A stretch of 64,000 nucleotides of DNA from Euryhalocaulis caribicus (GCF_000412185.1 NZ_ASJA01000012.1:45141-109140), one strand, 5' to 3'; shown: positions 27,012 to 35,050, counted from the first letter of the stretch. Made by a program: numbers and translations. The notes: generated from the letters alone by a model not told the origin.

Positions 27012-27431
27012 ATGAAAACCACGCTTTTCGCCGCCGCCAGCCTGGCCGCGGTTCTCGCCCTTGGCGCCTGCGCCGAAGAAAACGCCGTTGAAGACGAAAC
27101 CACGATGGAAGAATCGGCCGAAGACGCCGCTGACGCCATGGAAGACGCCGCCGATGACGCGGCGGACGACATGGAAGACGCCGCGGACGACGCCGCCGAC
27201 TCCATGGACGAGCTCAACGACGACCTGACCTACGAAGACGAAATGGACAGCATGGAAGATTCGGCCGAAGACGCCGCTGACGCCATGGAAGACGCCGCCA
27301 ACGACGCTGAAAACGCGATGGACGAGTCCGCTGAGGAAATGGAAGACGCGACGGAAGACGCCGCGAACGCCATGGAAGACGGCGCTGAAGACGCCGCCGA
27401 AGAAATGGCTGACGAGGATAATCCTCAGTAA
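27012..27431 (+). CDS. Highly acidic 11-residue-repeat lipoprotein
   Basis: A 139-residue lipoprotein (lipobox ALGAC) whose mature part is almost entirely Asp, Glu, Ala and Met. It is built of 11-residue units such as AEDAADAMEDA, ADDAADDMEDA and ADDAADSMDEL, interrupted once by NDDLTYEDEMDSMEDS. Such hendecads are compatible with a long amphipathic helix or coiled coil with a strongly negative face. I know no function; metal or cation binding or a periplasmic spacer role are possible but unproven. ATG 27012 follows GGGGA. A strong terminator follows at 27459, so the gene is monocistronic. The next gene is a second acidic lipoprotein. Confidence 0.75.
   Translation: MKTTLFAAASLAAVLALGACAEENAVEDETTMEESAEDAADAMEDAADDAADDMEDAADDAADSMDELNDDLTYEDEMDSMEDSAEDAADAMEDAANDAENAMDESAEEMEDATEDAANAMEDGAEDAAEEMADEDNPQ
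27105..27152 (+). repeat. First copy of a 48-nt direct repeat in the acidic lipoprotein gene
   Basis: This segment recurs at 27252-27299 with a single mismatch. It encodes the hendecad block MEESAEDAADAMEDAA. The near identity at nucleotide level, including third codon positions, points to recent segmental duplication or gene-conversion-like homogenisation. Confidence 0.8.
27252..27299 (+). repeat. Second copy of the 48-nt direct repeat
   Basis: It differs from 27105-27152 at one base (GAATCG versus GATTCG), changing Glu-Glu-Ser to Glu-Asp-Ser. It keeps the 11-residue helix phase. Confidence 0.8.
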
Positions 27432-27458
27432 GTCATACTGTCTTCCAAAGAAGAATTA

Positions 27459-27490
27459 CGGGCGGCTGTGAACCAACAGCCGCCCGTTTT
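27459..27490 (+). terminator. Rho-independent terminator after the acidic lipoprotein gene
   Basis: The arms CGGGCGGCTG and CAGCCGCCCG (10 bp, perfect) enclose an 8-nt loop and are followed by TTTT. Confidence 0.85.
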
Positions 27491-27565
27491 CGTTGTGCTT
27501 TCAGAACGAACCGGCCTGCCGTCCCTTTGCGGCCGGGGTTCAAACGTCAAAAGAAAGCCAAGCCC

Positions 27566-27916
27566 ATGAAATTTCTTACATCCATTTCCGCCCTCGCGCT
27601 GGCCGCGGCCCTGACCGCCGCCTGCACGGACGAGGATCGCGACCAGGCCGAAAACGACGCCGAGCGCGCCGCCAGCGAAACCGGCGAATTGCTGGAAGAG
27701 GCGGGCGAGGAAATCGTCGAGGAAAGCCGCGCCCTGGGCGAGGCGGTCGTCGAAGGGTCAAAGGCCGCCGCCGAGCGCGGATCCGAGGTCTATCGTGAGC
27801 GCGAGGCCGAGCTGGACGCCATTGACGACGCCGAGGATGCGATGGAGACCAATCCGGAAGAATCCGACGCAGACAATGACACTGAAAGCGAACTCACCGA
27901 CGAATATCCGCAATAA
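27566..27916 (+). CDS. Small acidic lipoprotein
   Basis: A 116-residue lipoprotein (lipobox LTAAC) with a charged, predicted-helical mature part rich in Glu, Ala and Asp (ERAASETGELLEEAGEEIVE) and an acidic tail ending DEYPQ. It resembles its upstream neighbour in organisation and its C-terminal P-Q ending, but lacks regular 11-residue repeats. No function is recognised. ATG 27566 is chosen as the start of the signal sequence. It is separated from mnmC by only 14 nt. Confidence 0.65.
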   Translation: MKFLTSISALALAAALTAACTDEDRDQAENDAERAASETGELLEEAGEEIVEESRALGEAVVEGSKAAAERGSEVYREREAELDAIDDAEDAMETNPEESDADNDTESELTDEYPQ

Positions 27917-27930
27917 CAGCCGCGCCCGCC

Positions 27931-29664
27931 ATGAAGCGGGCTAATCTGGGCTGGACCGGCGGCGTGCCCGCCGCGCCGGATTTCGGGGATCATTACTATT
28001 CGCAAGAAGACGGCCTGGCCGAAAGCCGGGCCGTCTTTCTGCGCGGTTGCGGCCTGCCCGGGGCCTGGCGGGACCGCAAGCGTTTCACGGTGGGGGAGCT
28101 CGGGTTCGGCTCCGGGCTCAACTTTCTCGCCCTCTGGGATCTCTGGCGGCGCGCACGTCCGGCTGGCGCGCGCCTGCATTTTGTCAGTGTCGAAGGCTTC
28201 CCGATAGACGCGGCCGAGGCGCGCCGCGCCCACTCGGCATGGCCGGAACTGGCGGACCTTTCCGCCCGCCTGACCGGGGCCTGGCCACCTTCCGACCCCG
28301 GCGCGCATTTCCGGCGCTTTGACGATGACGGCGTATTCCTGACCGTCTTTTACGCCCCCGCGGCTGAGGCGCTTTCCGAAATGGACCTCGCCGCCGACGC
28401 ATGGTTCCTCGACGGCTTTGCCCCGTCCCGCAATCCCCAGATGTGGTCGCCGGAAATCATGCGCGCCGTTGCGCAATGCTCCGCGCCGGGCGCCCGCGCC
28501 GCCACTTTCACTGTCGCCGGCGCGGTTCGCCGCGCGCTGGGCGAGGCGGGGTTCACGGTAGAAAAAAAGCCCGGGCATGGCCGCAAGCGGGAGCGGCTGG
28601 AAGCCTGTCTGCCCGGAACGCCCGCCCCGGACCCCGCGCCCGGCCGCATCGCTATAATCGGCGGCGGCGTGGCGGGCGCGTCACTCGCCAACGCCCTGAC
28701 CGCGCGCGGCGCGGCGCCCCGCATCATCATGGAGGGCCCGGCCGCCAGCGACCCGCCGCGCGCCTTGCTGACCCCCCGTCTGGAAAACGCCGACCGGCCG
28801 CACGCTCGCGCCCTGACCAGCGCCTTTCACCACGCGGTCAGCCTGTACGCGGCGCTGGGCTATGCGCCATCGGGCGCCGTGCGGACCGCCAGGGACGACC
28901 GGGAAGCGGCGCGTTTCACCGCCCTGACCGAACGCTGGTCCGGCCTTTCCGCCGACGGCGAGCGATTGTTCATGCACGGCGCCGGGGTGCTTGATCCGCA
29001 GACCATTCTGCCCGGCCTTGCAGGCGGCGCGGCGCAAATCCCCGGCCGCGCGGCGTCAATCCGGCGCCAAGGCGATACCTGGCGGGTCATGGACGCGTCG
29101 GGCGCGATTGTCGCCGAAGCCGAAACCCTCATCCTCGCCGCCGGGGCGGGGACTCCTGCCTTTGAGCAATGCGCGCCGCTGGACCTGGAACTGAGCGCCG
29201 GTCAGGCCGGGCTGCACGCTTTTGACGGCGCGCTCGACCACCCTGTTACCGGCCCCGCCTATCTTGCCCCGGCGGGCGAGGGGCGGGTCATGCTGGGCGC
29301 GACCCATGGTCACTGGGAAAGCGCCGCCCCGCCGTCTCCCGGCCCGGCCCGGCAGCACGATCTGCTGGAAAAGCTCGCCGAAACCGCGCCGGACCTTGCC
29401 GCGCGCGTTACGCCGGAGCCGCTGGCGCTGTGGTCCGGCGTGCGTTGCGCCACGAAAGACCGCCTACCCGTGGCGGGCGCGCTGGAGGACGGGCTTTATA
29501 TTCTCGGTGGCCTTGGTTCGCGCGGTTACGCGCATGCCCCGCTTCTGGCCGAGATGATCGCGGCGGAGATCTGCGGCGATCCGGCCCCGATTGAAAAAAC
29601 CGGCCGGGACGCCTTTCGCCCCGGCCGGTTCGAAGACCGCCGCAGGAAACGCGAGGGCGCCTAG
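27931..29664 (+). CDS. mnmC: Bifunctional tRNA (mnm5s2U34) biosynthesis protein MnmC
   Basis: A 577-residue two-domain enzyme completing the wobble uridine modification mnm5s2U in tRNAs such as those for Lys, Glu and Gln. The N-terminal methyltransferase (about 1-230) has the SAM motif VGELGFGSGLNFLALW and DGFAPSRNPQMW. The C-terminal FAD-dependent demodifying domain (about 235-560) starts with the Rossmann motif IAIIGGGVAGASLA and ends with LGGLGSRGYAHAPL. Length is slightly shorter than the E. coli enzyme. The frame has high G+C like its neighbours. The stop overlaps the convergent downstream gene by 4 nt. Confidence 0.92.
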   Translation: MKRANLGWTGGVPAAPDFGDHYYSQEDGLAESRAVFLRGCGLPGAWRDRKRFTVGELGFGSGLNFLALWDLWRRARPAGARLHFVSVEGFPIDAAEARRAHSAWPELADLSARLTGAWPPSDPGAHFRRFDDDGVFLTVFYAPAAEALSEMDLAADAWFLDGFAPSRNPQMWSPEIMRAVAQCSAPGARAATFTVAGAVRRALGEAGFTVEKKPGHGRKRERLEACLPGTPAPDPAPGRIAIIGGGVAGASLANALTARGAAPRIIMEGPAASDPPRALLTPRLENADRPHARALTSAFHHAVSLYAALGYAPSGAVRTARDDREAARFTALTERWSGLSADGERLFMHGAGVLDPQTILPGLAGGAAQIPGRAASIRRQGDTWRVMDASGAIVAEAETLILAAGAGTPAFEQCAPLDLELSAGQAGLHAFDGALDHPVTGPAYLAPAGEGRVMLGATHGHWESAAPPSPGPARQHDLLEKLAETAPDLAARVTPEPLALWSGVRCATKDRLPVAGALEDGLYILGGLGSRGYAHAPLLAEMIAAEICGDPAPIEKTGRDAFRPGRFEDRRRKREGA

Positions 29665-30125
29665 TCGGCCGCCGCGTGATCATAGCTGAGCACGCGCGTC
29701 AGCCGCCATTCGCCGTTTTCCCGTTTCCAGAGATGGCTGAACTTCGCATGACCCGTGCGCCGTTCCGCCTCGCCCTCTGGTTTCTCGTAAAAGCTGTGGG
29801 CGCCAACCTGCAGCGCGCCATAACCCTGCATCGGATAGGTCTCCATCGCGTCCAGGCCGCGCCGCGAAGCCGGGCGCTTGCCGTTCCGCCAGTCGGCGCA
29901 ATTACCGGCGATCACCGCGATAAATTCGTCGCGATTATCGGCCACCTGGCCGTCCACATCGTGATAGAATTCGAAGTCTTCCGCGATCAGGTCTTCCAGA
30001 ACGTCCAGCTCGCAGGTCTCGAACCCGGCCTCGAACAGTTTCGCGTCCAGTGCGGCCAGGGTTTCCGCGTCCGCCGCGGCGCTCTGGGCGACCGCGGCTG
30101 CGGCCAGCATGGCGATGAAAGTCAT
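29661..30125 (-). CDS. Secreted SnoaL/DUF4440-like NTF2-fold protein
   Basis: A 154-residue protein with a short signal peptide (cleavage near AVAQSAAA). The body fits the NTF2-like/DUF4440 cone fold: LAALDAKLFEAGFETCELDVLEDLIAEDF at the start and HLWKRENGEWRLTRVLSYDH at the end. Members include isomerases and ligand-binding proteins, and many have no known role. It is convergent with mnmC. Confidence 0.65.
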   Translation of the reverse strand: MTFIAMLAAAAVAQSAAADAETLAALDAKLFEAGFETCELDVLEDLIAEDFEFYHDVDGQVADNRDEFIAVIAGNCADWRNGKRPASRRGLDAMETYPMQGYGALQVGAHSFYEKPEGEAERRTGHAKFSHLWKRENGEWRLTRVLSYDHAAAD

Positions 30126-30203
30126 CTTGTTTCCTCCCTCAAAGAAAAGGGCGGGACATTGGCGGTCCCGCCCGTGAAGTTCCGGTCCGGCGCAATGCGC
30201 GCC

Positions 30204-30479
30204 CTAGATGTGCAGGCGGCGGACGGTCGCGCCCGTGGCTTTTTCAGCCGCGCCCTCGAACCGTATGGTCATCGGGCGGCACTTCCGGTCACAGCCGCAG
30301 GCGAAGCGTTCGCTAAGGCCGATGGCGACCGGGCTTTCCCCGCCCTTCATGGTCACGTTCAGGCCCGCCACGCAGACCGAAACCGGTCCCTGCCCGGCGA
30401 GCGCCCGGGGCGGGGCGATCGCCAGGGAGGCGATCAGGGCGGCCCCCGCCACGGTGGTGAATACGGCGCCTTTCAACAT
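30204..30479 (-). CDS. Small exported protein of unknown function
   Basis: A 91-residue protein with a signal peptide (LIASLAIAPPRALAG). The mature part has three Cys in CGCDRKC and a fourth in VSVCVAG, suggesting disulfides or a metal site. I recognise no family. ATG 30479 is preferred because AAGGGGGA precedes it; an earlier in-frame ATG at 30512 lacks such a site. Confidence 0.5.
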   Translation of the reverse strand: MLKGAVFTTVAGAALIASLAIAPPRALAGQGPVSVCVAGLNVTMKGGESPVAIGLSERFACGCDRKCRPMTIRFEGAAEKATGATVRRLHI

Positions 30480-30519
30480 GGTCTGTCCCCCTTGACGATT
30501 GGCTGGCCGCAAGCGCGCT

Positions 30520-30933
30520 CTAGGAGCGCTCCAGGTCCTTGAATTCGCGGCGCAGGCGCCACTCTTCGGAGGTCACCACCCGTTCGATGTTCTGCAGCCG
30601 CTCGTCCATGTCGCGGAACGTGTAGCGGATATTGGAGAACGTCTCGGACGGCTTGCGGGCGACGCCGCGCAGGAACTCGTCCTCGTCCGGGCTTGCGGGT
30701 CGGCGCACGTCCATCGGGCGGCGCGGGATCACGATCCAGGCGATGACATAGCCGATCAGCATGAAGCCGGACGTGCCCGGGAACAGGAACAGGACGATGG
30801 CGGCGATCCGCAGGATGGCTGCGTCCAGGCCGAAATAATCGCCCAGCCCGGCCACCACGCCGCCGATCCAGCCGCGGTCCTTGTTGCGGTAGAGGCGATG
30901 CGGGTTCGGATTGTCTCTCATGGGGTCACTCAT
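30520..30933 (-). CDS. pspC: Phage shock protein C
   Basis: A 137-residue protein with the PspC domain: RLYRNKDRGWIGGVVAGLGDYFG and ILRIAAIVLFLFP followed by a transmembrane helix (GFMLIGYVIAWIVIP). A charged tail of about 60 residues may form a coiled coil (MDERLQNIERVV). PspC works with PspB at the inner membrane to release PspA-inhibited PspF during envelope stress. It is the last gene of the psp operon and overlaps the upstream PspB-like gene by 8 nt. Confidence 0.9.
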   Translation of the reverse strand: MSDPMRDNPNPHRLYRNKDRGWIGGVVAGLGDYFGLDAAILRIAAIVLFLFPGTSGFMLIGYVIAWIVIPRRPMDVRRPASPDEDEFLRGVARKPSETFSNIRYTFRDMDERLQNIERVVTSEEWRLRREFKDLERS

Positions 30934-31162
30934 TGTCGTTGTCCTTGGTTTTCTTGTCTTTCTTGATCTCGAGGATGTCCTCGACCGTCTCGATCCGCCG
31001 CCTCATCTCCCGGGCGATCAGCCACAGATCCTCCAGCATTCTCTCGTCAGCGGGGTCCAGGCTGCGCGCCTTTTGCATCTTCGTGACGTAGTGCAGGACC
31101 AGCCACGGCAGCCCTATGAAAAGGATCAAAAGGGCCAGGATGGGGAGGAGGGTGGCGCTCAC
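30926..31162 (-). CDS. pspB: PspB-like protein (second copy)
   Basis: A 78-residue membrane protein: an N-terminal transmembrane helix (LLILFIGLPWLVLHYVTK) followed by a charged amphipathic segment MLEDLWLIAREMRRRIETVEDILE with the leucine-zipper-like spacing of PspB. It ends in a Lys/Asp-rich tail. It aligns along its length with the upstream PspB-like protein, so the pair are tandem paralogues. It overlaps pspC by 8 nt, implying joint expression. Confidence 0.8.
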   Translation of the reverse strand: MSATLLPILALLILFIGLPWLVLHYVTKMQKARSLDPADERMLEDLWLIAREMRRRIETVEDILEIKKDKKTKDNDNE

Positions 31163-31169
31163 GACGCGA

Positions 31170-31409
31170 TCACATCATGCGGTCGGCGGCGGGGCGGTCG
31201 CCGGCGGGACGGGTGCGGGGCTCAACGTCCAGGACTGATTCCAGGGCGTCGATCCGGCGCTCCATGCCCTTGGCGCTCTTCCAGAGATCCTCGAGCATCT
31301 TTTCGTCGTCCGGGGTCAGGCTGCCCTTCTCGCGCGCCTTCGTGGTGTAGTGGAAGATGATCCACAGCGGGGCCACGATGACCATGAAAAGGATGGCGAG
31401 TACTTCCAT
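31170..31409 (-). CDS. pspB: Phage shock protein B
   Basis: A 79-residue protein matching PspB: a membrane helix (ILFMVIVAPLWIIFHY) and the helical segment MLEDLWKSAKGMERRIDALESVLDVE, which closely follows E. coli PspB. With PspC it senses inner membrane stress and sequesters PspA. A GC-rich stretch encoding PRTRPAGDRPAADRMM ends it. It lies 37 nt downstream of pspA and 7 nt before the second PspB-like gene. Confidence 0.88.
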   Translation of the reverse strand: MEVLAILFMVIVAPLWIIFHYTTKAREKGSLTPDDEKMLEDLWKSAKGMERRIDALESVLDVEPRTRPAGDRPAADRMM

Positions 31410-31446
31410 TGCTTAATTCCTCCGTCAGGGTAGGGAGGGCCGGTGA

Positions 31447-32157
31447 TTAACCGGCCTCTCCGGGTGTGGACGCCGCAGCCGGCTTGTCGCCGCCCGTGCG
31501 GTTGGACATCCGCTTCTTGAGGGCTTGAAGCTCCTCTTCCACCTTGTCCTTGTCCTCGATCTCGTCGAACTGGCTCTTCAGGCTGCGGCCATTGTTCAGG
31601 TCATAGGCGTCGACCTGGGCTTCCAGCTCGTCGACCTTGCGCTCGACATGGGCGTAGCGGGCCAGCGCGTCGTCGATCTTGGTGTCGGCGACATGGCCGC
31701 GCATCTTGATGCGTCCTTCGGCCGTCTGGCGGCGCATCATCAGCGCCTTGTGCTTGGCCTTGGCCTCTTCAAGCTTGTCCTGAAGCTTGTTCATGTCGGA
31801 CTCGGCCTTCTCGATCGCTTCCTTCACGATCTTCAGCTGGTTGGCCTTGATTTCGGCGGCCTGCTCCAGCTTGCGCTTCTGGGCCAGCGCGCCGCGGGCC
31901 AGGTCTTCGCGGCCCTTCTCGACGGCCAGCTCGGCCTTGGTTTCCCATTCTTCGGCCTGGCGCTTCAGTTCTTCGACTTCACGCTTCAGCGTCTTCTTGT
32001 CGGCGATGGAGCGCGCGGCGGAGGTGCGGACCTCGACCAGCGTGTCTTCCATTTCCTGAATGATCAGGCGCGCGATCTTCTCGGGGTCCTCGGCGCGCTC
32101 AAGCATGGCGTTGAGGTTGGAATTGATGATGTCTCCAAGTCGGGAAAAGATGCTCAT
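31447..32157 (-). CDS. pspA: Phage shock protein A
   Basis: A 236-residue ESCRT-III/Vipp1-family protein, nearly all coiled-coil. It starts with an amphipathic helix (MSIFSRLGDIINSNLNAMLERAED) and the conserved PEKIARLIIQEMEDTLVEVR. PspA inhibits PspF when idle and, under envelope stress, oligomerises on the inner membrane to limit proton leakage. Length is close to the family norm. The RBS is AAGAAGGAG just before the start. It follows a 44-residue ORF by 94 nt. Confidence 0.95.
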   Translation of the reverse strand: MSIFSRLGDIINSNLNAMLERAEDPEKIARLIIQEMEDTLVEVRTSAARSIADKKTLKREVEELKRQAEEWETKAELAVEKGREDLARGALAQKRKLEQAAEIKANQLKIVKEAIEKAESDMNKLQDKLEEAKAKHKALMMRRQTAEGRIKMRGHVADTKIDDALARYAHVERKVDELEAQVDAYDLNNGRSLKSQFDEIEDKDKVEEELQALKKRMSNRTGGDKPAAASTPGEAG

Positions 32158-32251
32158 CCTGGATACTCCTTCTTGTTTTTTGTGTCGGCGGTTAGCGTTT
32201 GCCGGTTAGCGATTTTTCTTTTCTTGATCTGTCGTGATGCGCGGGGCGGGG

Positions 32252-32386
32252 TCAGCCGATGATCAGGCCGATTACCAGACCCACCGCGAAGAAGGCCCAG
32301 ACCTCGCCCGAGCGGCTGCGCAAATAGCGTCCGAACCGGCTCAGCGTGTCTCGCGAGTCTCCGTGGCGGGTTTCATAGTCAGTCAT
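32252..32386 (-). CDS. Small membrane ORF at the head of the psp operon (44 aa)
   Basis: A 44-residue ORF starting MTDYETRHGDSRDT and ending with one transmembrane helix WAFFAVGLVIGLIIG. AAGGGACG stands upstream of the ATG as a possible ribosome binding site. It is the first frame after the sigma-54 promoter and precedes pspA. I do not recognise a family; its position and topology (short cytoplasmic part, C-terminal helix) suggest a small stress-linked membrane protein. Confidence 0.6.
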   Translation of the reverse strand: MTDYETRHGDSRDTLSRFGRYLRSRSGEVWAFFAVGLVIGLIIG

Positions 32387-32435
32387 GGTCTTTCGTCCCT
32401 TGGCTCGTGAGTTCCGTGCCTCACGTCTTCATATC

Positions 32436-32451
32436 AGCAAGGGGTGTGCCA
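32436..32451 (-). promoter_or_regulatory. Sigma-54 promoter of the psp operon
   Basis: Read on the minus strand, TGGCACACCCCTTGCT matches the sigma-54 consensus TGGCACG-N4-TTGCW with only the seventh base differing and with exact -24/-12 spacing. Transcription would run towards the 44-aa ORF and pspA, with a start near 32424. PspF, the required activator, is encoded divergently. Confidence 0.9.
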
Positions 32452-32585
32452 GTTTTTTATTAATTATATAAATTATTGAAAAATATAGATAATTCAGGAA
32501 AATAGGGCAATTATGTTTACCAATAAAATAACTAAAAATACGAAATATCGTAGATTTAGCCGGTTAAATATATAAATTATCGGCC
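32452..32585. other. A+T-rich control region between the psp promoter and pspF
   Basis: About 130 bp of strongly A+T-rich DNA in an otherwise G+C-rich window. It contains a direct repeat ATATAAATTAT at 32466-32476 and 32570-32580 and a perfect inverted repeat TACGA-AATA-TCGTA around 32548-32561. Such a region fits enhancer sites for PspF plus IHF bending, and may also carry the pspF promoter; individual sites are not proven. Confidence 0.6.
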
Positions 32586-33623
32586 ATGGCGCTCACCGAT
32601 CTCCCGCCGCTCGTCGGCCAGTCCCCGCAATTCCTGGAATCGCTGGAGCAGGTCTCACGCGCCGCCCCGCTGGACCGCCCGGTCCTGATCGTGGGCGAGC
32701 GCGGCGTCGGCAAGGAGCTGGCCGCCGCCCGCCTGCACTTTCTGTCCCCGCGCTGGGACCAGCCCTATGTCACGCTGAACTGCGCCGCTCTGTCGGAAAA
32801 CCTGCTGGAGTCGGAGCTTTTCGGCCATGAGGCCGGGGCCTTTACCGGCGCTTCCAGCCGCCATGTCGGGCGGTTTGAGCGCGCCGATGGCGGCACGCTG
32901 TTCCTGGACGAAATCTCCAACGCCTCCATGCGCGTGCAGGAACAGATCCTGCGCATCCTGGAATATGGCGAGTTCGAGCGTCTGGGCGGTTCGGAAACGA
33001 TCAGCGTCGATGTGCGCGTGATCGGGGCGGCGAACGTGCACTTGCCGGGCGCGGTGCGGAAAGGTGAGTTCCGCGCCGACCTTCTGGATCGTCTGGCCTT
33101 CGATGTGGTCACCCTGCCGCCGCTCCGCGCCCGGTGGGAGGATATTCCGATCCTGGCCCAGCATTTCGCCCAGCGCATGACGGCGGAGCTGGGCGCCGAT
33201 CACTTTCCCGGCTTCGGGATGAAGGCGATGGGCGCGCTGATGAACCATGACTGGCCCGGCAATGTGCGAGAGCTGAAAAACGCCGTGGAGCGCGCCACCT
33301 ATCGCACGCTGGCCGCCGAATCCCGGTCCCGCCAGCCCATAGACGCTATCCAGCTGGATCCCTTTGAATCGCCCTGGCGGCTGGATGGCGGCGCGGAGGA
33401 AGAAGCCGGAACGCCGGACGGAAGCGCCGCGCCCGCGCCGGATTCCAAGCCTCGTGATTTCAAGCAGAGTGTCGAGTCTTTCGAAAAATCACTCGTAGAA
33501 AGCGCCCTGAAAACCCATGACGGCCATCAGGGAAAAGCCGCGGAACATCTGGCGCTTAGCTATCATCAATTCCGCAACCTGCTCCGGAAACATGAAATCA
33601 ACTCGCACCAATACCGAACTTAA
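32586..33623 (+). CDS. pspF: PspF, sigma-54 activator of the phage shock operon
   Basis: A 345-residue enhancer-binding protein with no receiver domain, as in PspF. It starts directly with the AAA+ domain: Walker A GERGVGKE, intact GAFTGA loop, Walker B LFLDEISN, and the NHDWPGNVRELKNAVERA segment. A Fis-type HTH (GKAAEHLALSYHQFRNLLRKH) ends it. PspA is its inhibitor in known systems. Divergent from the psp operon, its start ATG lies immediately after the A+T-rich region. Confidence 0.93.
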   Translation: MALTDLPPLVGQSPQFLESLEQVSRAAPLDRPVLIVGERGVGKELAAARLHFLSPRWDQPYVTLNCAALSENLLESELFGHEAGAFTGASSRHVGRFERADGGTLFLDEISNASMRVQEQILRILEYGEFERLGGSETISVDVRVIGAANVHLPGAVRKGEFRADLLDRLAFDVVTLPPLRARWEDIPILAQHFAQRMTAELGADHFPGFGMKAMGALMNHDWPGNVRELKNAVERATYRTLAAESRSRQPIDAIQLDPFESPWRLDGGAEEEAGTPDGSAAPAPDSKPRDFKQSVESFEKSLVESALKTHDGHQGKAAEHLALSYHQFRNLLRKHEINSHQYRT

Positions 33624-33675
33624 CGCGGCCTGACGCATTCATCTTCGCACGAGGGAGCTGTCGAAGGTTATTACA

Positions 33676-34077
33676 ATGCTCAGGCTAGTGGTTGCATCCA
33701 GCGTTATCGCCCTGTTCGGCTGTGCGTCCGATATGGATACGATGGACAGCGCTTCGGGCGACGCGCCGCAGGCCGCGCAGTCGGCCGAACGCGATTGCTT
33801 CCCCGTGCGGAACGTGAACGGCTTCAGCGAAGTCGATGACGACACGGTCCGGATCAGTGTTGGCGCCAACGACCATTATGAGGTCGATGTCTACAAGACG
33901 TGCAGCCAGCTCAACTGGTCCTGGAATCTGGCGCTGGAGTCTGATACCGGCAACTTCATGTGCGCGGGCGAGATTGCGCCCGGCCGTATCTATGCCCGCG
34001 GCGAATCCTGCGACATCAAGGAAATCACGCGCGTCTATCCAGACGCGGAAGAGAACGATCAGTCCGGAATGGACTGA
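33676..34077 (+). CDS. Small lipoprotein of unknown function
   Basis: A 133-residue lipoprotein with lipobox ALFGC. The mature part contains CFPVRNVNGFSEVDDDTVRI, YKTCSQLNWSW, MCAGEIA and GESCDIKEITRV: several Cys, with a pattern seen in small secreted alphaproteobacterial proteins annotated as DUF6491. The family name is tentative. No enzymatic motif is seen. It follows pspF by about 50 nt but has its own RBS-like GAGGGAG. Confidence 0.55.
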   Translation: MLRLVVASSVIALFGCASDMDTMDSASGDAPQAAQSAERDCFPVRNVNGFSEVDDDTVRISVGANDHYEVDVYKTCSQLNWSWNLALESDTGNFMCAGEIAPGRIYARGESCDIKEITRVYPDAEENDQSGMD

Positions 34078-34222
34078 TCCGGCTTTCTGACCCTCTTCAA
34101 TAGCTGATCAGCGGATAACAGCCGCGCGCCGGGAATGGCGCGCGGTTTGCTTTGTGACGCCCGTGCGCCCCTCACGGGCGCGCGAACTGCAGCGTTTTGG
34201 GACGAGGGGAGACGCGCCGATC

Positions 34223-35050
34223 ATGACCGCCATCAGCGAAACAGGCGCCGACCGCCGCCGCGGATCCCGTCATATCTGGTTTCTCAATGGGGGTTTCGAC
34301 CGCATCGGCATGGACACCGCGTTTCAGCGCGTCACCGAACGCCCGGCGGACAAGTCCTTTGAATTCGTCGTCACCCCGAATGTGGATCACCTGGTCCGTA
34401 TCGCCCGCGGCAATCCGCGGGAGGCCGTGCTCTACGCGCAAGCCTGGCTGACGGTCTGCGACAGCCGCATTCTTGAACTCATCGCAAAAATCTCCGGCGA
34501 AAAAGTGGATGTCACGCCCGGCTCCGACCTCACGGAGCGCCTGTTCGCGGACGCCATCGACCCGGATGAACCGGTGGTGGTCATAGGCGGCACGCAATCG
34601 GTGATCGAGGCGATCGAAAAGCGCTATGGCCTGACCGATCTGCGCTGGCACGACGCGCCCATGGGATTGAAGAAAAATCCGCTGGCGGTGCAGGACTGCG
34701 CGGAGTTCGTCTTCCGCAACCCGTCCCGTTTCGTCTTTCTCTGTGTCGGGTCTCCGCAGCAGGAGATGGTGGCGCAGGCCATACGCGACCGCCGCGACTG
34801 CACCGGCATCGGTTTCTGCGTCGGCGCGTCGCTGGATTTCCTCGCCGGCAAGGTCTCCCGCGCCCCGCGCTGGATGCAGAAGGCGCGGCTGGAATGGCTG
34901 CACCGTCTGGCCAGCGAGCCCAAACGCATGTGGCGGCGCTATCTTGTCGAAGGGCCCAAAGTATTGCTGCTCTGGCTGGAATGGCGGCGCAACCGGCGGC
35001 AACTGGACCGTCTGGCCCGCGACCTCAATCAGAGTTTCGCCTCCTTCTGA
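34223..35050 (+). CDS. WecG/TagA/CpsF-family glycosyltransferase
   Basis: A 275-residue GT26-type enzyme. Family landmarks are FVVTPNVDHLVRIAR, YAQAWLTVCDSRILEL, VTPGSDLTERLF, VVVIGGTQSVIEA, CVGSPQQEMVA and GIGFCVGASLDFLAGKVSRAPRWMQ. These transfer N-acetyl-mannosamine-like or related sugars to a lipid-linked acceptor in synthesis of surface polysaccharide. A basic C-terminal segment (RRYLVEG...WLEWRRNRRQ) could sit at the membrane. ATG 34223 is favoured over upstream GTG. No other polysaccharide genes are nearby. Confidence 0.88.
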   Translation: MTAISETGADRRRGSRHIWFLNGGFDRIGMDTAFQRVTERPADKSFEFVVTPNVDHLVRIARGNPREAVLYAQAWLTVCDSRILELIAKISGEKVDVTPGSDLTERLFADAIDPDEPVVVIGGTQSVIEAIEKRYGLTDLRWHDAPMGLKKNPLAVQDCAEFVFRNPSRFVFLCVGSPQQEMVAQAIRDRRDCTGIGFCVGASLDFLAGKVSRAPRWMQKARLEWLHRLASEPKRMWRRYLVEGPKVLLLWLEWRRNRRQLDRLARDLNQSFASF

